28,246 bases of DNA, taken from the IMG/VR virus record IMGVR_UViG_3300030333_000944, positions 1 to 28,246 of that record; one strand, 5' to 3'. Positions 1 to 9,129 of the stretch are shown here, piece after piece. Within the stretch, counting starts at the first letter, position 1; each line of letters opens with the position of its first letter. Under the pieces are notes generated by a model that was not told the DNA's origin, made no database searches, and saw only the letters and a program-made list of their open reading frames with translations. The stretch is from a virus. The position numbers and the translations under genes were made by a program.

Positions 1-597
1 TACACTAAATTTCTTTCCAATAGGTAATCTTGCTCTAGCTTCTGCTGATTGATATTTAAAACCTATATTTCCTTGTGCTCTTTGTTCTAATTTTACAATA
101 TGGTTATCACCAGTATGTCTAATAAAGAATCTTGAGTTAATCCATTCTTCTCCACGTTTTCTTTCTTTCTCATAATGAATTAAATATTCTAAACCCTTTA
201 TAGCAGCGGTAGGAGCAGATAAACCAACATTGTTTTCATCTTCACCTATACCGTTGTAAAAGTTCGCACCTTTAACCTCATAATCAAATCTTGCTAGTTT
301 TCTGATACCGATACCGTATCTATAATCGAATGGATGATATACTGTTTGATCTACAACGTCAGGAATAGCGTATAAATTGTTTGGATCAGTTCTTACAAAG
401 AATTCAGGTCTTTGTGTTTCATAAGCATTACCTATATTACCAGCAGCATAAAAAGTACTATATTTAAATAGTTCTTTATATAAATCTTTAAAGAAAGGTT
501 GTTTCTTTTTGATTTTAATTGCTTCTGTATAAGTTATTTCTTGTGCAATTATGTTACTAGAAAATAGTAACATCAATATTATTAGTAGTTTTCTCAT
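1..597 (-). CDS. Secreted, possibly outer-membrane protein (3' end outside window)
   Basis: The reading frame opens at ATG 597 and stays open for 199 codons to base 1, so the C-terminus lies outside the window. The first 19 residues (MRKLLIILMLLFSSNIIAQ) form a classic Sec signal peptide with a basic start, a hydrophobic core and an Ala-Gln end, a form very common in Bacteroidota. There is no lipobox Cys. The mature part is rich in aromatic and alternating charged residues (for example HPFDYRYGIGIRKLARFDYEV), which suggests beta strands and perhaps a barrel. It follows the 2828-residue gene by 39 bases and may be the last gene of the late operon. I do not know its function. A role at the host envelope, such as receptor masking or superinfection exclusion, is inference only. 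The signal peptide is the firm observation. Confidence 0.82.
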   Translation of the reverse strand, partial: MRKLLIILMLLFSSNIIAQEITYTEAIKIKKKQPFFKDLYKELFKYSTFYAAGNIGNAYETQRPEFFVRTDPNNLYAIPDVVDQTVYHPFDYRYGIGIRKLARFDYEVKGANFYNGIGEDENNVGLSAPTAAIKGLEYLIHYEKERKRGEEWINSRFFIRHTGDNHIVKLEQRAQGNIGFKYQSAEARARLPIGKKFSV

Positions 598-636
598 AGT
601 GTAAGTCTTTATATTCTTATATTATTACTTAAATTT

Positions 637-3600
637 TTACTTTTTTAACCCACGTTTTCCAGTTTTAAGAGATTTTAAGTTAATTTTAACCTCTTTTTTC
701 TTATTATTTTTCTCTTGATCAGTATTAACACCTAATTGCCAATCTCTCCAACCTAATAATATACCTAATCTTTGCCAACCAGCTAATTCACCATCTAAAA
801 TTTGAGCAGCTTGGCTCATTTTATAATATAATTTAGCAGATGGTATATTTGTAGCAGCTTCAATAAATTGGGCTCTAGCTTCCATAGATGGATTATTAGG
901 ATTAAGTGGTCCATACATTTCCATTTCATCTTGATTAAACTTCATTGTTTGTAAACCAGAGTATACTTTTCTAGCTTTACTACCTAATGGTGGTGATACA
1001 TTTATAGCTTCTATTAAAACTTGTGTCATATCTTGTTTATAAGTGTCTTTCTTTTTTTGATCACTATATTCCATAACCATGTTCTTAAGAGTTGCAATTA
1101 TAGCCATTCTATAACCCATACCTCTCAATATAGAATCAAGCATTCCATTCGCAAATCTCTTTTCACGATCAAGTTTCCTTTCATCATCTTCATCTTCAAT
1201 AAATATAGTTGCGAATAAAGCATTTTGTAACGCGTTAAATATTACGTTTTGTACACCCATGTAATAAATAATCTTTGATACATTAGTTAAATCACTTTGT
1301 TTTTGTGTCTGACCAGTGTTTCTTCTTCTATTATAAAGATCTAAAACAGCTTTTTTAGCTTGTCTATTATACTGCATTGTAACATTTTGAAACGCTAATA
1401 TAACCCTACCTAAAACACTAGCTTGTTCTTGAGATATTAAATCTGGTCTACCTGACTGCTGTGTTGTTTCAGCAATTTCTTGAAAATCTACAAAAGCTTT
1501 TTCTTTAGCTTCTTTTTCGGATAAACCTTCTTTAATATATGAATTTACCCTATTTCTATACATACTGGCACCACCTAAAGCAATAGCGAAACTATCCATT
1601 GTTTTTGTTGGTAAAAATCCTTTTTGTAATAACCAAGATATTGCGTCTTTAACTTTATTTTTAGAATTTTTAACATGTGATGCTATCTCTTGCCAGTTAA
1701 CATCTTGTTGTAATCCTGCTCTTCTTGCTTTTAAGAAATCAGAATTAAATAAATATGAAAAATCTTTCCAGAATTGTGGTTGATTAGCAAAAGCTACACC
1801 AGCTTTATAAATGTTATTATCTGTCCAGTTAACAAAGTTAGCAAATGATATTGTCTGTAATACAGCTGATCTGGTGTTAAAAAACATTATAGTTCCAGTA
1901 GCATTATTAACCCAATTCATAGCGCCATTAACATATTTGTTGCTTCCAAAATTTCTATTTGTTCCATTTTGAATACGATATAACATATCTACTAACGCAT
2001 CTTTAAAATGAGTACCATATATAGCTTCTATTTTATTCATATTTTCTTTAGAAAATATTTCATCAGCGTTTTCGTTAAATTCTTTTAAATGATGCCCTCT
2101 TCTAACGTTTTGATTTATGTCTATTAAATCTAAACCAATATTACCGTATGCCCAGTTTGCGTCTGGTTGAATATAACCTTCTTTTAATTTTGTTAATTTA
2201 CTTAATTTATCCGCAAAATCCTTCATATCAGGATCTGACTTAACTATTTTGTTTAAAGCTTTTAAATCTCTTTTTGATATACCAGGTATTTCCATACCAT
2301 GTTTGTCCCATAAATAAACTCTTATAGCATTACCAAAGTTAAAACTACTATAACCAGAATCCTTTTTTAATTTTTTATGAATTTCAGGATACTGCTTTTT
2401 TAACGCTTTATAATCGTTTTCAAGTGCTAATTTAGCAGCGTTAATATCAGCATAACCTCTAGCTAAAGGTCTAAGTAAATTTACTTCAAACCATTTCTTT
2501 TGTTTAGTACCTGCTTCACCTTTTCCTAAAAACGAGTATATTAAACCTTTAAAATCTTCAGCTGAAGCTGGTAGAAATAATCCCCAATCAGTAACCTCAG
2601 CTCCCCTCATTTTAGCAGCAGCATCAGAAAACTTTTTAAAAGCATCAACACCGGTTGTCCCTTCTATTACTTTATTAAACGCATCTCCTAATGTATCTCC
2701 AAGAGCTAGATTCATTTTAGATTTAGCTTGTTGAACATCTGATTTTACATCAAATTGATTTAATACATTTTGTACAGCTTTTACGTTTTTATAAGCATCA
2801 TCTGCAAAATAAAAATCATTATAACCTTCTGCAACTTTTTTAGTTACCCAATCTGCCTTAGCTTGTGATGTTCCATTTTCTAAACCAGTTATGTTTTTTA
2901 TTGGTATATATAACCCTAAACCTCTAGCAAATTTTTGTATTGCTCTAGCAGAAGTCTGTGGTCTAGCTGTTAATACATAAATATCTTTACTTCCAAATTT
3001 CTTTTGTCTTTTTAAAGCAAGATCAAATAAAGGACCTTTTCTTCCTTTTACAACTTTATTAAATTCACTAAAATCAAACGTAGCACCGATAGATTCAAAA
3101 GCAGCAGAATTTTTAGCAAATTCAGCAGGTGTTATTTTTTCTGTAGCATTGCTAGTCATTTTAACCTTTCCATTATGCCAAGTCTCATATCCATATTGTT
3201 TACCACCAACCATTTGCTTTGGTAGGTTTACTATAACTTTACTATCAGATATAGCTAAAGTGTCATCAAAATCTAAAATAGTAATACCCTTTTGTTTTGG
3301 ATTATTTCTTCTTGACATAGCCATTGCTTCATCAAATATTTTAAACTTATCTACTGCTAAACTTTTCTTTGCGAAATTTACATCTTTTGTACGTTGTACT
3401 CTATCTAAACCTCTTTGTGTTCTAAAATTATTACCATTGATATGATAAATATTGTCTCTATCTTTTTTCTTTAAACTATTTATTCTATCCACATGTGTTT
3501 TTAAAGGAGTTCTACCAAGTTCACCTTTATCTAATTCTGTCTGTCCAACACGTTTAATTGTACCAAGTTGTGTAAATTCAGATAAACCTTTTTTATCATC

Positions 3601-6600
3601 TAAATACCATGTATCTATATCCTGATCTTTTGCGCTTGTCACAAACCCTGCTATTCTACCCATAGCAGAGACATTAGGTTGCATATGTTCGCCATATAAT
3701 TCCGCTATTTCTTCTTTAGTAGTTCTTTGTATTCCATCTATAGTAACCCATTCCCATTTTGTTAAGCCTTTTAAACCTAATACAGCATTTTGCTGTTCTT
3801 GAAGTAATGTTAATGTATTGTTTTGATCTATTAAACTACCATTTAATGTTTTAAATTGTTCTATTATATATTTTAAAATAACAGTATTAGCAATATTAGC
3901 ATTATTTATTTCTGTTTGGTGTTCTTTTAATTTTGCTAGTTGAGCTTTTTTACCTTTTACGCTATATATATCTTTTAATATAGCTAACATTCTACCGGTT
4001 TTTGAATTCCAAACTCTCATGTCTGTAAGAGCGTTTTCTACTTCTGAAGGTAAAACTGTATTATTATTATACAATATTTCTTTAATATCTTGAACAGCAT
4101 CATGAAAAGGACCCGTTATATTTTTACCAAATTTATCTTTTTGCCAGTCAGGTTTAGGTGAAGGTAATTCTTTTAAACCTTTTTCCTTCATCATAGCAAT
4201 CTCTTCCTCAGTGTAATTTTTTGTTTTATTTTTTCGTCTAATTTCTTTTCTAGCTTCAACTGATGCTTTAGTTTCTTTTTTACCACCTGGATCTAAACCT
4301 CTTGATATATACCATAACATCATTATGTTATCAGAAATTTCTCCATCTTTTTTAGTGTACATCTCTTTGATAATTCTACCTATACCTGATGCTGCTATAA
4401 TTTTATTTTCCTCATGTAAGTCTAATTTATTATCAGCATTATGTTGATCATGGTTTTTATAATCTTGTTGTGTATTTTGATCAACACCACCTAAACTCAT
4501 TGATTTATAAAAACCACCAGTACTTGGTATACCTTTTGCTTCTAACTCTTTAATGTGAGGAATCCAAAGTGTTGAATATTTTTTTAACCTTTTGTCAGTC
4601 CATTCTGAATCAGTAGCAAAATCTTCTACTGTATCATTATCTGTATAAATAATTTTTGCAATACTTATATATTCTTTAATGTATAAATCTCCATCATTAT
4701 CAACTGGTATTTTTGAATCTAAAGCAATATTTAGTTTAGTATTACCACGATCTATTTGTCTACCTACTTCAACAGCAAAATTATCTCTTAATACTAATTC
4801 TTTTATTTCAGCATTTTTAAGAAATGACGAATGTATTTTACTTTTTGGATTTTGTATATCTCTATAAAATATATCTAATCCACCTTCTGCAGCTAACTGC
4901 TCTGATATACTTTCGGTTTTATTTTGTACAAGTGTATAATCTTCTTTACCTTTTTTATTTATAAATTTCTTTTTAAATTTATCACCCCATTCCTTATCGC
5001 TAATAACGTCCTTTAAATTAGGTTTCTTTTTCATTAATTGCTTACCATCAGTCATACCTGTAACAGATGATTTTTGTGTATCTATTTTAGCGGCTGGTAT
5101 ACCCTTCCATACAGTATGATCAACCCAATTAGGTTTAAAAACCTTTTGTTGTTTACCATTAATTTCTTCAAACACCCATTTACCACCAACTGATTTTAAT
5201 ATTGTTTCAGGTGCAAATTTAGCTAAATAACCTTTTGTAAAATTACTTAACATTGCCTCTTTATACTTTATCATGTTGTTTATAAACTCATTATTTGCTT
5301 TACCACCTAAAGCCTCTTTAACCTTAGCCATTCCATGGCGCTTAAGTTCATTTCTTATTTTACTTATATAAGGTGTTACAGTTCTATTTTTACTTACATC
5401 ATCATAAATAGTTTTACTAGATATTGCAATGTCTGCTTCTAATATTTTTACTAAATCATTAACAATATCATTTATTATACCAGCGTCTAATAAACTTATA
5501 TTACCATCAGATTCTCTTAATATTTTTACTTCTTCATATAATGCTTCTTCAATTTTGTTTTGAACAGTTGGCTCTGTTATATCTTCTGTATATTTTTCTG
5601 TAGTTGCTTCTTTTCTACCTAATATTCCAGCTATTTTTTTATCAATTTGAGCGTTAATCCAACCACTTAATGTAATTTTAGAACCTTCAACAGCTGCTTT
5701 TTCTGGATCAAAGTTTCTTATATGTGGTATTAAATCTGCTATAGTTCCTGCAATAAAATCTTCTTCACTAAAATTAGGTAAATCTCTAAATCTTTTTGCT
5801 TTAAAAGATAAATCTTTTTGCAATATTGGAAAAATATCTGCCATAGCTAAATCTGCTCCACCTTGGTTTTTCCAGTATTCTTTTGTGGTATCAGCATCAT
5901 ATGTTTTATTTATATCTGCCGCACTTTTCTTAGAAAAACCAGGTATAGGTCCTTCTTTTGCTCCTTTTATACTTGATCCAATTTTTATACCCTCTTTTGT
6001 AAACATCTTTTTTTGGGCTTTTGTAAATCTACCTTTTGCTATTGATGTATTATAATCTTTTAAAAACTTATAAAAATCCTGTTCATCATTAATCTCAATA
6101 TTTGCCCATCCAATATCCTGAAGAAATCTTCTTGTAGCATCTGCCATTTTAGTAAGTAATCCTTCTTTAAATGTTATATGTTTATAAGCTAAAGCATCAC
6201 CTAACAATGTTATAGTTTCTTCAGCGGTAAATATTTCTCCTTTTTTATCCTTTCCGTAATGGTTTTTATATTTTTGTAATCTTTGATTAAATTCAATGTA
6301 ACCTTTAGAGTTTCTATTTGGATCTTTTTCTTTAGCTTTAAGAATCAATGCTTTAGCTTGTTCAGCTAAACCTTTTACTACGCCTTTACCAGTTATTTTT
6401 CCTTTTTTACTAACTTCATATAATGTGGTAAATAAAGCAGCATGTAATACCTCATGAGCTGCTGTGTTCATTTGTCGTAATTTAGCAGCTTTTTGTTCAT
6501 CTATAATTATAGTTTTACCATCAGGACTAATATAACCTGTGGCGTCTGCGTCTAGGGCTATTGCATTTTTACCAGCTTTTTCTTTTGTATCAGCGGCATC

Positions 6601-9123
6601 TTTACCAATTATATATTTACCACCCCATTCTGTGCCTTCTAATGCTTTCCCAGCTTTTGTTGTTATTTTTCTAGTTTCAGGTAAAAATTTAGTTAATATA
6701 ATAATTTCATTATCAAGTTCTTTGATTCTATCTTTTTCTTTATTTACAACAGCTTCATCTTTACCTTCTATTTTTTTCTTTAATTGTTCCTTTTCTAAAA
6801 CTAAATCTACAAGTTTTAACCTATCTTTACCTTCTAACTCTTTTGGCAATCTTAGATTAGCGTTCCTTAAATCTTTTAAAACTTGTTTTTTATCAATGTA
6901 TTCATCTTCTCTAATACTTCCTTTCTTATAAAGTTCGTCTAAACTATTTAATTGTCTTTGAAAAAATGCTTCAGTTTTATCAAGGTTTAACTTACCCATT
7001 ATAATCCTATTAGCATTGTATAGTTCTCTAGCTGTCTGTGTTAATACCATAACACTACCTGGCATAAGACCACCAATCACAGCACCAGAACCCATAGCTT
7101 CTAAATAGTTTTCGAATTTCATGTTTTCCCATAGATCACTCCAACCACCTCTTCCTTGATCTTCTATTGCTGTTTGAATACCTTCTGTAATACTTTCTAC
7201 GAAACTTGCTCTTCCAGCTTGATAACCACCTTGTACAAGACCCCTAGTTGCTCTACCCATTTGATTTCTAATAAAAGATCCTCCAGCTTTACCAACAAAT
7301 AACTTTATTGCTTTAAATTGTGGAATAAGACCGACGAATTCTGCAGCAGCATATGGAATAGCTGCAAGATTAGCAGCTTCAGAATGTGCTCTAGCTTCTG
7401 GCGTTACGTTGTAATCTGATATAAGTTTTGCAATTTTGAGTCTATTTTTAGGATCATTAAAATCTTTATCTGATATATTGTGTTTCTTTTGTACTTCAGT
7501 TCTAAGTCTATCAAAATAAATATCACCTGAAGCTTGAACAGCTGGCGCAGCACCTAGAGTTAATGCAGCTCTAAATAATTCTGGTAACTGAGAACCAATC
7601 ATTTTTTGTAATTGACCAGTTTCTCCATTCATCATGGCTAAAAAACTACCTGCATCAAAAGCGCCATCAGTAATTTGTCTTTCCTCTATAGTCATGTAAT
7701 CCTTAATAGCTTCTTTTGTGTGTGCGGTGGTTTTATCTTTTAGTATTTTTTTAGCTTCACCCCATGTGGTTTTTTCAAGTTGACCAAAATTAGGCATAGT
7801 AAGTTCATATCCACGATTTTTGTTTGTAAAGAAATCATCGTATTCTTTTTTAGTTGGGAAAAACATACCATTTTTAAGTTTCATATTTTTTCCTGTAACT
7901 ATAAAACCTTGTTTATCGTCTCCCCAATTATATTTTTCTGATTTATATAAATTTGCATTAAAATTTTCTTGTACTGGTCCCCACTTGTAATCTGTTTTAC
8001 GTCTTAAACTATTTTTATCAGAACTTGTACCCCATCTTCTAAAAGTTGCGTACATACTATAAGGATCTAAAGGTAACATATTTGTGTTTTCCTGTAGTAA
8101 TTGTGTTGATCTTATGAAACTTCTAAATGTATTACCTGCTTTCCAACCAGTATCAATTCCTTCCGGACCTGTCCAATCTCCTAATCCTGGAAGTTTTAAA
8201 GTTTCACCATCTCTATTCATCTCTTTACCTACAACAAATTGGCTCCACATTTTTGAATTTATCTCTTCATATGCTTGGCCAAAATTATTAAGATGTTTTT
8301 GGACTCTTTCATCGTTATATACAAATTCACCTAATATTTCATTCCATTCTTTTTCAGCTGACTCAAGATCTTCATTAAAATCTTCTCTATCTGCATCACC
8401 TAAGTTATACTTTTTATTTAACTCATCTGCTAATCTATTTAATTCTTGTGATTTTTCTTGAAGTACAAATGGTATTATTTTTTCATTTAAAATTTTATCA
8501 TTTTGAACAAAATCATTTAAAACTATATCATTGAATTGTTCAACCTCAGTGAAATTTCCTTGTTCGTCAACTTTATCCCAATTTAATACATTACCAAGGT
8601 ATTGACCTTCGCTAGTAAGACTAATATCACCTGGTGAATAAAATAATTCTGGATTTTTTTGTTTATTATTAAGGTAGGATTCTTGAGCTAATTTACTATA
8701 GTTGTTTTTTATATCTAGCCTTTTTTCAAGTTCAAAATCAAAATCAGTAGGAATTCCTGCGACACCGGTGCTTTCCGCAGTCATCAGTGGTGGGGTTTCT
8801 AATTTTAATGAATTTCTGTTTTCTGAAAATTGATCTGGATTATATAATAGATCTTGTGTATCTGGATCATTTGATGTATTCCACCATTCGTTACCTGGAT
8901 CTTCTTTGCCCTCTAATAATAAACTTTCTAGTTCGTCTCCTGCTATAACGTCTGGATCCCTTGTGTCTTTCTCTCCTTCTGGTATATACTCTTCCCAACC
9001 TGGATATTTTTCTAAATATTCTTCAACACTAGATAATCCAGCTTGTTGAGCGGCCTCTAATAATTGAGAATAAGTTCTAATTTGGGAACCTTTATACCTG
9101 TATTGTTTTTCTCCGTTAGCCAT
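637..9123 (-). CDS. Giant multidomain virion/ejection protein with zincin and HAD domains
   Basis: This 2828-residue protein is the largest gene in the window and probably an internal protein ejected into the host. It has an N-terminal acidic region, Ala/Gly-rich hydrophobic stretches near residues 510-530, 580-610 and 673-695, then an HEXXH zinc-protease motif (HEVLH, 890-894) followed about 90 residues later by AEET, a possible third ligand. Next is a long Lys-rich region, then a full HAD phosphatase set: DFDDT at 1951-1955, LTARP at 2051-2055 and FADDA at 2106-2110. The C-terminal 650 residues are helical, with a hydrophobic segment around 2617-2641. The multi-enzyme build matches the published idea of phage polyvalent proteins, delivered with DNA to act on host defences. 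It starts 6 bases after the 634-residue gene. The start at 9123 is the only plausible one. Virion location and targets are inferred. Confidence 0.88.
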   Translation of the reverse strand: MANGEKQYRYKGSQIRTYSQLLEAAQQAGLSSVEEYLEKYPGWEEYIPEGEKDTRDPDVIAGDELESLLLEGKEDPGNEWWNTSNDPDTQDLLYNPDQFSENRNSLKLETPPLMTAESTGVAGIPTDFDFELEKRLDIKNNYSKLAQESYLNNKQKNPELFYSPGDISLTSEGQYLGNVLNWDKVDEQGNFTEVEQFNDIVLNDFVQNDKILNEKIIPFVLQEKSQELNRLADELNKKYNLGDADREDFNEDLESAEKEWNEILGEFVYNDERVQKHLNNFGQAYEEINSKMWSQFVVGKEMNRDGETLKLPGLGDWTGPEGIDTGWKAGNTFRSFIRSTQLLQENTNMLPLDPYSMYATFRRWGTSSDKNSLRRKTDYKWGPVQENFNANLYKSEKYNWGDDKQGFIVTGKNMKLKNGMFFPTKKEYDDFFTNKNRGYELTMPNFGQLEKTTWGEAKKILKDKTTAHTKEAIKDYMTIEERQITDGAFDAGSFLAMMNGETGQLQKMIGSQLPELFRAALTLGAAPAVQASGDIYFDRLRTEVQKKHNISDKDFNDPKNRLKIAKLISDYNVTPEARAHSEAANLAAIPYAAAEFVGLIPQFKAIKLFVGKAGGSFIRNQMGRATRGLVQGGYQAGRASFVESITEGIQTAIEDQGRGGWSDLWENMKFENYLEAMGSGAVIGGLMPGSVMVLTQTARELYNANRIIMGKLNLDKTEAFFQRQLNSLDELYKKGSIREDEYIDKKQVLKDLRNANLRLPKELEGKDRLKLVDLVLEKEQLKKKIEGKDEAVVNKEKDRIKELDNEIIILTKFLPETRKITTKAGKALEGTEWGGKYIIGKDAADTKEKAGKNAIALDADATGYISPDGKTIIIDEQKAAKLRQMNTAAHEVLHAALFTTLYEVSKKGKITGKGVVKGLAEQAKALILKAKEKDPNRNSKGYIEFNQRLQKYKNHYGKDKKGEIFTAEETITLLGDALAYKHITFKEGLLTKMADATRRFLQDIGWANIEINDEQDFYKFLKDYNTSIAKGRFTKAQKKMFTKEGIKIGSSIKGAKEGPIPGFSKKSAADINKTYDADTTKEYWKNQGGADLAMADIFPILQKDLSFKAKRFRDLPNFSEEDFIAGTIADLIPHIRNFDPEKAAVEGSKITLSGWINAQIDKKIAGILGRKEATTEKYTEDITEPTVQNKIEEALYEEVKILRESDGNISLLDAGIINDIVNDLVKILEADIAISSKTIYDDVSKNRTVTPYISKIRNELKRHGMAKVKEALGGKANNEFINNMIKYKEAMLSNFTKGYLAKFAPETILKSVGGKWVFEEINGKQQKVFKPNWVDHTVWKGIPAAKIDTQKSSVTGMTDGKQLMKKKPNLKDVISDKEWGDKFKKKFINKKGKEDYTLVQNKTESISEQLAAEGGLDIFYRDIQNPKSKIHSSFLKNAEIKELVLRDNFAVEVGRQIDRGNTKLNIALDSKIPVDNDGDLYIKEYISIAKIIYTDNDTVEDFATDSEWTDKRLKKYSTLWIPHIKELEAKGIPSTGGFYKSMSLGGVDQNTQQDYKNHDQHNADNKLDLHEENKIIAASGIGRIIKEMYTKKDGEISDNIMMLWYISRGLDPGGKKETKASVEARKEIRRKNKTKNYTEEEIAMMKEKGLKELPSPKPDWQKDKFGKNITGPFHDAVQDIKEILYNNNTVLPSEVENALTDMRVWNSKTGRMLAILKDIYSVKGKKAQLAKLKEHQTEINNANIANTVILKYIIEQFKTLNGSLIDQNNTLTLLQEQQNAVLGLKGLTKWEWVTIDGIQRTTKEEIAELYGEHMQPNVSAMGRIAGFVTSAKDQDIDTWYLDDKKGLSEFTQLGTIKRVGQTELDKGELGRTPLKTHVDRINSLKKKDRDNIYHINGNNFRTQRGLDRVQRTKDVNFAKKSLAVDKFKIFDEAMAMSRRNNPKQKGITILDFDDTLAISDSKVIVNLPKQMVGGKQYGYETWHNGKVKMTSNATEKITPAEFAKNSAAFESIGATFDFSEFNKVVKGRKGPLFDLALKRQKKFGSKDIYVLTARPQTSARAIQKFARGLGLYIPIKNITGLENGTSQAKADWVTKKVAEGYNDFYFADDAYKNVKAVQNVLNQFDVKSDVQQAKSKMNLALGDTLGDAFNKVIEGTTGVDAFKKFSDAAAKMRGAEVTDWGLFLPASAEDFKGLIYSFLGKGEAGTKQKKWFEVNLLRPLARGYADINAAKLALENDYKALKKQYPEIHKKLKKDSGYSSFNFGNAIRVYLWDKHGMEIPGISKRDLKALNKIVKSDPDMKDFADKLSKLTKLKEGYIQPDANWAYGNIGLDLIDINQNVRRGHHLKEFNENADEIFSKENMNKIEAIYGTHFKDALVDMLYRIQNGTNRNFGSNKYVNGAMNWVNNATGTIMFFNTRSAVLQTISFANFVNWTDNNIYKAGVAFANQPQFWKDFSYLFNSDFLKARRAGLQQDVNWQEIASHVKNSKNKVKDAISWLLQKGFLPTKTMDSFAIALGGASMYRNRVNSYIKEGLSEKEAKEKAFVDFQEIAETTQQSGRPDLISQEQASVLGRVILAFQNVTMQYNRQAKKAVLDLYNRRRNTGQTQKQSDLTNVSKIIYYMGVQNVIFNALQNALFATIFIEDEDDERKLDREKRFANGMLDSILRGMGYRMAIIATLKNMVMEYSDQKKKDTYKQDMTQVLIEAINVSPPLGSKARKVYSGLQTMKFNQDEMEMYGPLNPNNPSMEARAQFIEAATNIPSAKLYYKMSQAAQILDGELAGWQRLGILLGWRDWQLGVNTDQEKNNKKKEVKINLKSLKTGKRGLKK
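2806..3273 (-). other. HAD-superfamily phosphatase domain
   Basis: Within the giant protein, residues about 1951-2106 carry all the core HAD motifs in the right order. The nucleophile motif is ILDFDDTL, with Asp at 1951 and 1953. Motif II is VLTARP, with Thr 2052. Lysines suited to motif III occur between them, and motif IV is DFYFADDA with paired acids at 2108-2109. The spacing of about 155 residues includes a cap insertion with GRKGPLFDLALKR. A phosphatase acting on nucleotides or nucleic-acid ends is a reasonable guess, but the substrate cannot be read from the sequence. Confidence 0.8.
6442..6456 (-). other. HEXXH zincin metallopeptidase motif
   Basis: These codons read His-Glu-Val-Leu-His, residues 890-894 of the giant protein, within the helix-like context MNTAAHEVLHAALF. 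The segment just before contains IIIDEQKA, giving the strand-then-helix arrangement seen in small phage zincins. A downstream FTAEETITLLGDAL could supply the third zinc ligand. Peptidase activity is inferred from the motif only. Confidence 0.65.
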
Positions 9124-9129
9124 ATTATA

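Noticed and set aside
6539-6931. Plus-strand 130-codon frame and similar Phe/Ser/Ile-rich plus-strand frames
   Set aside because: All lie antisense inside long minus-strand genes with recognisable proteins; their composition is that of reverse-complemented Lys/Glu-rich sequence, and none has a plausible family.
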